Notes under the pieces: generated by a model | Told to the model about the DNA's origin: nothing | Database searches by the model: none | The model's input: the letters and a program-made list of their open reading frames with translations, nothing else | Made by a program: the position numbers and the translations under genes | Part shown: piece by piece, positions 26,175 through 33,625 of the stretch | Layout of the letters: the number at the start of each line of letters is the position of its first letter | How positions within the stretch are numbered: the stretch's first letter is position 1 | Origin: Thermococcus camini | Lineage (GTDB): Archaea > Methanobacteriota_B > Thermococci > Thermococcales > Thermococcaceae | DNA length: 64,000 nucleotides | Assembly: GCF_904067545.1 (NCBI RefSeq) | Contig: NZ_LR881183.1 | Span: forward strand, 1,058,277 to 1,122,276 | Direction: 5' to 3'

Positions 26175-26938
26175 ACCACATCCCTCCTTCTGATGAGAAC
26201 CCACGAGAGGGCAAAGAGCGCCAGCGGGACGAGAAGGCCCCAGCCGATGTAGTTAATTGTGAACGGTGTAAAGTCAGTGCTCCCGCTCCTGGGTATGGCG
26301 TTGATGAAGAGCACCGGCGGGAGGTTGGAAAGGCCGGTAACCCTGGGCGCGTATATCACCGCAAAGCCGACCATGAAGGCAAGAAACGCGTTCGGGGAGG
26401 CCAGTGGGACAAAGGTCGCAACCGCCACCAGGTAGAGCACAAGGAAAATTACCAGAACCAGTGCATCGCTTAGGAAGTTTGAGGTTATCTGGGGGAGGTA
26501 GTTCAATATGCTTGCGTAGGTGGTCACGCTAACGTAGGCGAAGGGCAGCAGTATCATGGTGAATCCGTAGATTAAGAGCGAGAGAAGCTTGACTCCGAGG
26601 AGTTCATCGTTGGAGTAAGGAAGCGAGTAAATCGAACGCGCGACACCGCTGTCCCTGTCATAGCGGAACATTAAAGCACCGAGGAGCAAAACCAGGAAGC
26701 TCACCAGCGTCCAGACGTCGTCGAGGGAGAGCATGCCCTGTATAGCCGTTGAAACTCCAGATGCTTTTGAAGGCCCGAAGAGTTCAATCTGGGTTCCAGA
26801 GGCAAAACCCATGCCCGAGTTTACCGCCATCAGGGACTGTTTCATGGCCATTCCTGCCAGGAGTACTCCAAACAGCAGGAGGACGTTCTTAACCAGGTCG
26901 TTCATCTCCCACCGGAAGAGTGTGTAAAGTCTTCCCAT
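26171..26938 (-). CDS. ABC-2 type transporter permease
   Basis: The product has 255 residues with six predicted membrane helices and an N-terminal cytoplasmic RLYTLFRWEMND, as in ABC-2 permeases. It starts 4 bp after the preceding secreted-protein gene and overlaps the next gene by 4 bp. It pairs with the ATPase at 24964. ABC-2 systems are usually exporters. Confidence 0.85.
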   Translation of the reverse strand: MGRLYTLFRWEMNDLVKNVLLLFGVLLAGMAMKQSLMAVNSGMGFASGTQIELFGPSKASGVSTAIQGMLSLDDVWTLVSFLVLLLGALMFRYDRDSGVARSIYSLPYSNDELLGVKLLSLLIYGFTMILLPFAYVSVTTYASILNYLPQITSNFLSDALVLVIFLVLYLVAVATFVPLASPNAFLAFMVGFAVIYAPRVTGLSNLPPVLFINAIPRSGSTDFTPFTINYIGWGLLVPLALFALSWVLIRRRDVV

Positions 26939-26942
26939 GTGT

Positions 26943-28013
26943 CTACTCCCTCCGTTTCTTTATCTTGGTCAGCCCGACAATAATCAAGAGAATAGCGAGA
27001 GAACCGTGGAAGACGTAGGCTGTTTTAACGTCCGGCTTGCGAAAGCTAATGGTGTTGAGTCTTTTGGCGCTCGTTTTGAACAACTTAAGCACAAGTCCTG
27101 TTGCATAGGAGTCATCATGTCTGACTTCTGCCTGATATAAAGCATATTCATCGGAAAATGAGGCGCTTAAAATGCCAACGGCCCAGAGGTCAGGCCCGCC
27201 GTTGGGTGTGAACACGAGATTTCCATCCGACGCGTCAAAGGTGTAAATCAGGGTTGCCATCTGGACAATCTCGATGGGATACCCCTTCCCAAATGGCTGG
27301 GTTAGGTTGAACGAATACCCCTCAGTAACCACGGTCTTGAGGGGTGGGTAATACGTGATGTTCTTCCACTTCTTCGAATTCTTGTTATCCACCGTTACCC
27401 TGCCGATAACGGTACTGAAGGGATACTTGGAAAAAGCACTGCCCTTTTCGAGCGGGTGCAACGGACTGTCAAAAAGCATCGTGTGACCGTAGGCTTTTCC
27501 GTCCTTTACCACCTGCATGTCGGCTTCTCTGATGAGATGCGATCCAGTTATCGTGACTTCCCGAAGTTTGAAGATGTACCAGGTCCAGTCCTTGAAATCC
27601 GGGTCATGACTTTTCTCGGTTTTCGCTGAGAGAACATCCACATCCTTCCAAAAGGCTGGGGGGTGAACCCCTTTGGGGAGAACTGTCATTACGGTGACGT
27701 TGGTAAGTTCTATTTGAACGTGTGAAATGATATACTCATTGTTTTCATCGGAGAGGTTGAACCTTATCACGGTGTCATTGTACGTTTTTATCACGTAGAG
27801 AACTCCGGAGTAGTTGTAAATCATCAGCGACGTGGTTACCCAGTCCGGTTTGTCCCCGTGGGAGACGCGATATTGAATGTATGGGTCGTACCTCTGGGCG
27901 ATGTATTCGATGTAAACTCCTGGCTTGATCCAGTATGGGGCCGCGAGCGCTGAATGAAGGCCTCCAATGAGGATGAATATTGCCACTAACATCGAGGGAA
28001 TGACGTTTCTCAT
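26943..28013 (-). CDS. Secreted membrane-anchored protein, paralogue 3 of a tandem triplet
   Basis: The product has 356 residues: signal peptide, then PYWIKPGVYIEY and RYDPYIQY, a central AYGHTMLF, a PDLWAVGI segment and one C-terminal helix followed by KIKKRRE. The same landmarks occur in the two genes upstream. The gene overlaps the preceding one by ATGA (28010-28013), and GGAGGAAATC precedes the ATG. Topology predicts a large extracellular domain anchored at the C-terminus. No known domain recognised. Confidence 0.75.
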   Translation of the reverse strand: MRNVIPSMLVAIFILIGGLHSALAAPYWIKPGVYIEYIAQRYDPYIQYRVSHGDKPDWVTTSLMIYNYSGVLYVIKTYNDTVIRFNLSDENNEYIISHVQIELTNVTVMTVLPKGVHPPAFWKDVDVLSAKTEKSHDPDFKDWTWYIFKLREVTITGSHLIREADMQVVKDGKAYGHTMLFDSPLHPLEKGSAFSKYPFSTVIGRVTVDNKNSKKWKNITYYPPLKTVVTEGYSFNLTQPFGKGYPIEIVQMATLIYTFDASDGNLVFTPNGGPDLWAVGILSASFSDEYALYQAEVRHDDSYATGLVLKLFKTSAKRLNTISFRKPDVKTAYVFHGSLAILLIIVGLTKIKKRRE

Positions 28014-29071
28014 TTTGATTTCCTCCCGCCTTTTGCTGTCATGATAGAGCCGAGGAGAACCAGCGACCCCCAGAACGCGTACTTCCACGGCGTTTTAGCC
28101 TTTGAGAACGGTACCTCTTCTACTCTCTGAAACTCCGCATTAGTGTCATACAACGGTAGCAGGCCGGCCCATACGGAGTTTCCCTTTACTATCTGGTCAT
28201 AGGCCACGCGCTCGTCCATAAAGGATGCAAAAGGAATCCCTATAGCGGCAAGGTCAGGGGAAATCAGTATCGAGAGGGTAGTCGGGGATAACACCATTCC
28301 CGTTGCTGGATCATAACGCAAATCCCCAGGAGTCTGGGTGGTGAACTCCACGAGACCCTCCATAACAAGTGGCGATCCCAGGAGAGACAGCGTGGCAACA
28401 GGGGGCCCGAATTCCCTGTAATATGTTTTCGAGGGTTTATCCTTCACGGACACCCTTTCGACTTCCATCGTCCAGTTAAGGGTCGGAAAAACCACAAAGG
28501 TCTCGTTCTCCTGCGGAACCAGACCTGGATCGGTATCAATCCAGAGGAAAGTGTGACCATAGTGGGTTCCGTCCAGGCGGAAAACGGCACCATCGCTCTC
28601 CCGTATTCTGTAAACACCCTTAATCCTGAGGGAACGGAGGTGCACCTTGTATTCAAGGGTACCTGAATTGCTCGGGGTTGGTATGGTTTCAACTTTTATG
28701 ACCTCGTTTTGTTCCCAGATTGGACTAAGGTTCCCTCCAGTTGGGACGGTGACTTTAACCGTTACATTGCTCATGTCAATACGGACGCCGACCGTTAGAT
28801 AACCGTCAATCTCCTCCAAAATAGTGAACTTGAGGTAAGTGTCGTTGTACGCGTAGATTCGGTAGGAAGCGTTGTGGGAAAGGTAAACAAGAAACGCAGT
28901 TCTTTGCTCGGTTGAGTATCCCTGGGAGAGCTGATACTGGATATACGGGTCATACCTCATAGCCGCATACTCAACATAGACTCCCGGCTTGACCCAGTAC
29001 GGGTGTGCGTATGCAGGGAAAACAGGAAGAGATATCATAAATAAAACCCATAAACCCCTAAGAGCCTTCAT
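28010..29071 (-). CDS. Secreted membrane-anchored protein, paralogue 2 of a tandem triplet
   Basis: The product has 353 residues: signal peptide ending near A-Y-A-H, PYWVKPGVYVEY and RYDPYIQY, then HYGHTFLW, SPDLAAIGIPFASFMDE, YDTNAEF and a C-terminal helix with GGRKSK. ATG 29071 overlaps the stop of paralogue 1 (ATGA) and GGAGG lies 8 bases upstream; the longer GTG start at 29086 is unlikely. It shares more sequence with paralogue 3 at the N-terminus and with paralogue 1 at the C-terminus. Confidence 0.75.
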   Translation of the reverse strand: MKALRGLWVLFMISLPVFPAYAHPYWVKPGVYVEYAAMRYDPYIQYQLSQGYSTEQRTAFLVYLSHNASYRIYAYNDTYLKFTILEEIDGYLTVGVRIDMSNVTVKVTVPTGGNLSPIWEQNEVIKVETIPTPSNSGTLEYKVHLRSLRIKGVYRIRESDGAVFRLDGTHYGHTFLWIDTDPGLVPQENETFVVFPTLNWTMEVERVSVKDKPSKTYYREFGPPVATLSLLGSPLVMEGLVEFTTQTPGDLRYDPATGMVLSPTTLSILISPDLAAIGIPFASFMDERVAYDQIVKGNSVWAGLLPLYDTNAEFQRVEEVPFSKAKTPWKYAFWGSLVLLGSIMTAKGGRKSK

Positions 29072-30096
29072 TGCCTCTTCCTCCACGCCACAACCACTGC
29101 GAGCACCAGGAGTAGGACAACGGCCGTGTATAGATACTTCGTATCCGTTTCAGATTTTGAAAACTGTACCGTCTCAGCGACCCCAAACTCTGCATTGGTG
29201 TCGTAAAACCCTATTCCGTAGGTGTAGAGCTTCCCGTCCTCCTTGTGGTTCCTGCTCATGTACATGCCCCACTGGTCCATAAAGTACACCAGCTTGACAC
29301 CGCATGCCGCGAGATCAGGGGCTGTCGGAAAAAGGCCAGTAACAAACATACCTGTGGATCCATCGAAATACAGTATCGCATCGGTTCCTGAGAAGGAAAC
29401 CTCCCCAATCGGGGTCTTTACACTCATACCTCCCGCGGTTCTGACGTAGATCACCGGCTTCGTGAAATTGGAAGTTCTAGTGATTACACTCACGTCCAGG
29501 GAAGTAACGTTCACCACCTTTGAAACGGAATTGCCTGCGAAACCAACAAGCTGGAACGGCTGATCTACCGTTATAGGGGCGTTTCCCAGATCGTCCCAGA
29601 GGATTGTGTGGCCGTAGTTTGTGCCTGCGGTATCGAAGACCATGCTGTCCTCCTTTCTAATCTTGTAGGTGCATGAGTACCTAGCCTCCGTGACGTTGAA
29701 TAGCGTCTCGTTGTCAAGGGTCTTTTTTGAGATCAAAGCTGATTCCGGCCACAGCACTACCGTCTTGTCCCCGAACTGCTTTATTGTTACGTTAAACATC
29801 TCCAAAATCAGCTTCATGAGCAGGTAGTCTCCTTCGTCGCCCAGGATGGTAAATGTCAAGTATGTGTCCCCCATAGCGGACATCTGGATGTAAGTACCAT
29901 TAACCTCAAGAACAACGTCACCCGTTGAGAGAGACATGCCCGTTGATGCATACTTACGGGCAATTTCCTCGTGTCTTAATGAGGCATACTTAATATAAAC
30001 TCCCGGTTTGGCCCAGTATGGCATGGCATTAACAGGATACGCACCGATTAGCACGATCAAAAGAATCACGAGGAATTTCAGGTTTTTGCTGTTCAA
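29068..30096 (-). CDS. Secreted membrane-anchored protein, paralogue 1 of a tandem triplet
   Basis: The product has 342 residues: signal peptide, PYWAKPGVYIKY, NYGHTILW, APDLAACGVKLVYFMDQ, YDTNAEF, then a C-terminal helix and WRKRQ. The start is TTG at 30096; its GGAGGTG lies 5 bases upstream, inside the end of the small peptide gene, and the TTG overlaps that gene's stop (TTGA). The coupling implies it is made together with the small peptide. Confidence 0.75.
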   Translation of the reverse strand: MNSKNLKFLVILLIVLIGAYPVNAMPYWAKPGVYIKYASLRHEEIARKYASTGMSLSTGDVVLEVNGTYIQMSAMGDTYLTFTILGDEGDYLLMKLILEMFNVTIKQFGDKTVVLWPESALISKKTLDNETLFNVTEARYSCTYKIRKEDSMVFDTAGTNYGHTILWDDLGNAPITVDQPFQLVGFAGNSVSKVVNVTSLDVSVITRTSNFTKPVIYVRTAGGMSVKTPIGEVSFSGTDAILYFDGSTGMFVTGLFPTAPDLAACGVKLVYFMDQWGMYMSRNHKEDGKLYTYGIGFYDTNAEFGVAETVQFSKSETDTKYLYTAVVLLLVLAVVVAWRKRQ

Positions 30097-30278
30097 GACA
30101 CCACCTCCAAATATCCATTAAGATATTTGACATCATACTTGACTCCGATTTCTGCATAGGCCCAGCTATACTGGCCTGAACTGTAGTCTCTCACAACCGT
30201 GGTGTTCCATATCGTCGCTGCCGCGAACCCTGTCACCACTACCAGCAGACCGAACAGTATTGCCACAAGCTTCTTCAT
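30093..30278 (-). CDS. Small secreted peptide precursor, first gene of the ABC operon
   Basis: The product has 61 residues. MKKLVAILFGLLVVVTGFAA is a clear signal peptide; the remaining ~40 residues are aromatic-rich (8 Tyr/Trp), contain one N-T-T sequon and no cysteine. ATG 30278 has GGAGGG 8 bases upstream. It overlaps the next gene (TTGA). It leads an operon with three secreted paralogues and an ABC-2 exporter, so a secreted signal, toxin or structural peptide is possible. It could instead be a remnant of a longer gene. No family recognised. Confidence 0.6.
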   Translation of the reverse strand: MKKLVAILFGLLVVVTGFAAATIWNTTVVRDYSSGQYSWAYAEIGVKYDVKYLNGYLEVVS

Positions 30279-30292
30279 GGTGCCGACCCTCC

Positions 30293-30325
30293 TGCCCGGG
30301 GGCGGTTAATACGCCCCCTTGGGCA
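30293..30325 (-). promoter_or_regulatory. GC-rich leader hairpin directly before the operon's ribosome binding site
   Basis: TGCCC plus GGGGGCG pairs with CGCCCCC plus GGGCA around a 7-nt loop, giving 12 bp with a 2-nt bulge. On the minus-strand RNA its 3' arm abuts the AGGAGGG site of the small peptide gene. It could control translation of the whole coupled chain. Confidence 0.5.
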
Positions 30326-30330
30326 ATTGG

Positions 30331-30347
30331 TGATACTCTCATTATCA
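30331..30347 (-). promoter_or_regulatory. Operator-like palindrome at the operon's transcription start
   Basis: TGATA-N7-TATCA lies about 25-45 bp downstream of the TATA centre, where a repressor site would block initiation. It is not the TGR box (TATCAC-N5-GTGATA), whose half-sites are in the opposite order. Confidence 0.4.
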
Positions 30348-30372
30348 TATTTAACTTTTACTTCGAAGTCTA

Positions 30373-30381
30373 ATTATAAAT
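30373..30381 (-). promoter_or_regulatory. TATA box of the secreted-peptide/ABC operon
   Basis: The minus strand reads ATTTATAAT preceded by an A/T-rich BRE-like TTTGAA. Transcription is predicted near 30350, leaving a ~70-base structured leader. Confidence 0.5.
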
Positions 30382-30560
30382 TTCAAAAAAAATCGGGAAC
30401 GTCCCTGCAGGCCATTACATTGTACAAACACATAGGCAGATATGTCAAAACTAACAACCCGGTTATGCAGGTGTTAACGAAATAATTTAACAAAAGGTCG
30501 CAGAATTGTGCAAAAACTTCGGAGCGAGTAAAGAGAATAAAGGATATCGAGTTTCAAACC
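30382..30560. other. AT-rich intergenic stretch between mptA and the ABC operon
   Basis: No ORF or strong hairpin is seen. It is markedly AT-richer than its surroundings. It must contain the end of the mptA transcript and the BRE of the operon downstream. Confidence 0.4.
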
Positions 30561-31364
30561 TCAGCTCCACGTCTCGGCTATGACGTCGTGCTTGTGGATG
30601 CTCTCGTTGCTGATGACCTTCACGTGGATCCTGCCCTTGAACCTCTCCTTCGCCCTGGCGAATATCTCGCGCGCAACGTCTTCCACGAACTTCGGATTGG
30701 CGTGCATTCCCTGAACCACGGCGTTCTCGTCCACCGTCTTCAGCAGGGTGTACGTCGGGTGGCTGAACGAACTCTCGACCACGTCAATCATGTCTTCTAA
30801 GGCTATCTCCTCATCAAAGGCCGTCCTCACCTCAAGCTCGCCTATGGCTCTCTGTATGTGGGTCTTTCCGTTGTTGTTGGCCATCGCGTGGGGGCAGGCG
30901 GTGTTTCCGATGACCTTGACGCGGAGAACCTTCTCAAAGGTTCCGTCGTAGTGCTTTATGACCCCGACCTCGACGTCGTAGGGCTCGTAGGTGGTCTTTC
31001 CACTGGCGGGGGTTTCCCTTGGAATGATGAGGTGGGTTCTTATCCACACCTCCGCCCTCTTGTGGGGGTGCTTCCCTTCCAGGCGGCCGATTATCGCTCT
31101 CCCCAGCTCTTCGAGCGAGGAATGAGCCTCCATGACCTCCTCCTCAACGGCCTCGCTCATGGCCTCGGTTATGCTCTCGACCAGCCTGCTCATGTGGATT
31201 CCTTTCTTCTCCTCGGGGACGTCGATGGTTATCTCGAAGAGCGGGAGGAACGTGTAGACCTTCCCCTTCCAGTTTATCTTCGCAACGCTCCTCAGGTTGG
31301 TGATTCCGACGCGGTGAAGGCGCTCCCTTATCTCGGGCCTCTCCTCCTGGGTCTCGACGAACAT
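30561..31364 (-). CDS. mptA: GTP cyclohydrolase MptA (FolE2 family)
   Basis: The enzyme converts GTP to 7,8-dihydroneopterin 2',3'-cyclic phosphate, the first step of archaeal pterin synthesis, using Fe(II). The 267-residue protein carries [29 protein letters not shown] and an ending [10 protein letters not shown], as in COG1469. ATG 31364 follows GGGTGAT; ATG 31370 is an alternative. It follows the DUF4129 gene by 56 bp on the same strand. Confidence 0.92.
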   Translation of the reverse strand: MFVETQEERPEIRERLHRVGITNLRSVAKINWKGKVYTFLPLFEITIDVPEEKKGIHMSRLVESITEAMSEAVEEEVMEAHSSLEELGRAIIGRLEGKHPHKRAEVWIRTHLIIPRETPASGKTTYEPYDVEVGVIKHYDGTFEKVLRVKVIGNTACPHAMANNNGKTHIQRAIGELEVRTAFDEEIALEDMIDVVESSFSHPTYTLLKTVDENAVVQGMHANPKFVEDVAREIFARAKERFKGRIHVKVISNESIHKHDVIAETWS

Positions 31365-31420
31365 GGACATCACCCTCTCTTTTTAGGGGCCTCTAAGCGC
31401 GCCCCCTTTTAAAGCTACCC

Positions 31421-32197
31421 TCACCTCAGAAACTCCATGAGCCGGTCGTAGCTCTCGCGCGCAGCTGTGGCATCTTCCTCGCTCAGCCTTCCGGCGTACT
31501 TGGCCTTCTCGAAGAGTCTGGTAAGGACGTCGAGGTCCTTTAGGTCGGGAAAGACTTCCCTCAGCCTCTCCTCGTGCTCCCGGTGGGTCCAGCTCTTCCG
31601 GTAGGGATAGCCCTTCTCGACGAGACCGGCGACCACGTTCTTGTACATTCGGATAACCTTTTCCGCGGGGGTTCCTTCAATGGCATCGTAGGTAAGTTCC
31701 GGCTCGAACTTGACCTCCGGAACGGGCCGTCTCTTCTTAGTTCTCCTGGCGGTTAGTACGATAGCCACGAAGAGAAGGAAGGGAATCAGGTAAGCCCAGC
31801 CTGGAAACTGATTCCAAACAGTCACGAAATCGCCGGAGGTGACGTTGTACCAGACTCCCTCGAGACCCCTGCCTATCTCCTTACCCCCCACCAGCCTCTC
31901 CGGCTCCCTTTTGAAGAAGATTAAGTAAACCGCCACCACTATTGCCAGGAGCGTTATTATTCCCGCCAGCGGGTTGCTCTTCCCATTCCTCACGCCGTGG
32001 GCGCTGAGGCGGCCTTCGATGGCCAGCTTGACGACGTAACCCGCAGCACCGAAGAGAAAGAGCGAGGATAAGAAGAAGTACCACTCGAAGTTGAAGGTCG
32101 TCGTGCCCCCGTGAACCCCTGAGGACTGTATGAGGGAGAAGATAACCACGAGGGCAAGCATAGCGAGTGCCGCGGTTTTCCGCTGATCCATACCCAT
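31421..32197 (-). CDS. DUF4129-domain membrane protein linked to the McrBC-like genes
   Basis: The product has 258 residues: four helices (residues ~8-23, 38-58, 76-95, 133-152), then a cytoplasmic domain with the DUF4129 pattern (EKVIRMYKNVVAGLVEKGYPYRKSWTHREHEERL ... LTRLFEKAKYAG). DUF4129 proteins usually sit with MoxR AAA+ ATPases, DUF58 and transglutaminase genes. Here the gene starts 24 bp after mcrC on the same strand, so it is likely the third gene of that operon. Starts at 32197 and 32191 are both possible. Confidence 0.78.
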   Translation of the reverse strand: MGMDQRKTAALAMLALVVIFSLIQSSGVHGGTTTFNFEWYFFLSSLFLFGAAGYVVKLAIEGRLSAHGVRNGKSNPLAGIITLLAIVVAVYLIFFKREPERLVGGKEIGRGLEGVWYNVTSGDFVTVWNQFPGWAYLIPFLLFVAIVLTARRTKKRRPVPEVKFEPELTYDAIEGTPAEKVIRMYKNVVAGLVEKGYPYRKSWTHREHEERLREVFPDLKDLDVLTRLFEKAKYAGRLSEEDATAARESYDRLMEFLR

Positions 32198-32221
32198 CAG
32201 TCGAGGTAATGTGCACCAGCT

Positions 32222-33625
32222 TTAAACCTTTTCTCCGTTCAGCACGCACACGGACTCGAGGAGGTTCCTAACGTTTCCCGCGATTTTTCCGTCGAGGACC
32301 ACTCCCCTGCGCGCTATGAGCACGTCCCTGCCGATGTGCGACAGTTCGTACCCGACGATTCCAAGGGGAGTGCCGTCGAAGAAGCTGAAGGTCTCGACCC
32401 CCTCATCGAACATGTCGGGAAGCCACCCGTTGTACTGTCCCCTCAACCTCGGATATACGATGAGCGCCCCGCCTCCGGAGATGCGGGAGTAGGAGTACAC
32501 CTGGTAGAGCTCCCCGCTGCTTCTGACGAGTTTGCGCCACCAGGCCTCTCCCATCTTCACGCTCAGGTTCCTGTACTTCACCTCCAGAACGCACCGGCCA
32601 CCGGGCATCTGGATCAGCATGTCGGGCCTCGGGGGGCCGAAGGTGAACACCGCGCCCATTTTGGCCTCTATCTCGGACGCGTTTCTGATTATATGCGGCA
32701 GGAGCTGCTGCCTGTGGACCCTTCCCTTCCCGGAGAGGGCCGTCAGGATCGTGTGGTAAACGAGATCCTCGAACAGGCGGTCCATCTCTATGAATATCCC
32801 CGGAGCCGTGAAGCCCCCACGGGAAAGCTTTCCAAAGCCCGCGAGTATCATAGTTGCCAGGTGGAAGATCGGCCGGAACCTCTCATTCAGCGGGTTGAAG
32901 GTAACCCTCTCTATGTCCCCCTGCCTGAGCGGGCCAACGTCGGCAAAGTATCGAATCAGGGCCTCCGCGGCCCTGGCTATGCCCTCCCACGCTGAAACCT
33001 CCACGACCACCTCCAGAGCTGCCTTCAGGACCCTGTTGAGTGAAGTATCAACGTCGAGAACCGCGTGTCTTACCGGAACTTCCCTGCCGAGGGGAGGCCT
33101 TCTGGCAAGGCGCGAGAGGAGAACCCTTCCCCGTATCGTCCGGAGCTCCTCCTCGACCTCGGAGTACTCCTGGTAGAGACCGTGGAAGAGCTCCCTGCTC
33201 AAAAGGTAGGTGTAGAGATACAGGAAGAGCTCGTGAACACCTCCTTCGCCGCGGGCGTAAGTTGATACCGCCTCCTCTATCTCCCGTCTTCCCAGCCCCA
33301 GTCCGCCGCTGAGGTTCATAAGGCTGAGGAAAAAGCGCAGGGAGCGCGCCTCGTCTGGGTCGCGTTTGTAGGGCCTCGGGAGAACCTGGATCATGAAGCC
33401 CGGCTCCCCCAGGTGGTAGGCGAAGCCCACGCTGCCGTGAGCCTTGATGTAGTACTCCCCCCTCCGGGTGTCGTACTTGAGGCTCAAAACCTCGTGCTCC
33501 CTGCCGTAAAGCCCGTTTATGACCTCAAAGAACCTCTGAAGGCTCTCCGGAGTAACCTCTAAGCCCTCGGTTCGGATCGCGCTTAGGTACTTCCTCTGGA
33601 ACTCGTAGAGGGTTATCCTCCTCAT
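32222..33625 (-). CDS. mcrC: McrC-family nuclease subunit
   Basis: The product has 467 residues. Family features (PF10117) are RGRVLL at 166-171, MDRLFEDLVY at 281-290 and a PD-(D/E)XK core with D335, E348 and K350 (PDMLIQ...LEVKYRN), plus Q375-x-Y-S-Y. In McrBC systems McrC binds the McrB ring, stimulates GTP hydrolysis and cuts DNA. Its ATG overlaps the stop of the McrB gene (ATGA), so subunits are translationally coupled. Confidence 0.88.
   Translation of the reverse strand: MRRITLYEFQRKYLSAIRTEGLEVTPESLQRFFEVINGLYGREHEVLSLKYDTRRGEYYIKAHGSVGFAYHLGEPGFMIQVLPRPYKRDPDEARSLRFFLSLMNLSGGLGLGRREIEEAVSTYARGEGGVHELFLYLYTYLLSRELFHGLYQEYSEVEEELRTIRGRVLLSRLARRPPLGREVPVRHAVLDVDTSLNRVLKAALEVVVEVSAWEGIARAAEALIRYFADVGPLRQGDIERVTFNPLNERFRPIFHLATMILAGFGKLSRGGFTAPGIFIEMDRLFEDLVYHTILTALSGKGRVHRQQLLPHIIRNASEIEAKMGAVFTFGPPRPDMLIQMPGGRCVLEVKYRNLSVKMGEAWWRKLVRSSGELYQVYSYSRISGGGALIVYPRLRGQYNGWLPDMFDEGVETFSFFDGTPLGIVGYELSHIGRDVLIARRGVVLDGKIAGNVRNLLESVCVLNGEKV

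Noticed and set aside
29068-30096. Three paralogues as a mobile-element or assembly duplication
   Set aside because: The copies differ along their whole length and are joined by precise stop-start overlaps, so they are old tandem duplicates, not repeated DNA.
30331-30347. TGR (glycolytic regulator) binding site
   Set aside because: The half-sites are in the reverse order to TATCAC-N5-GTGATA, and the operon has no sugar genes.
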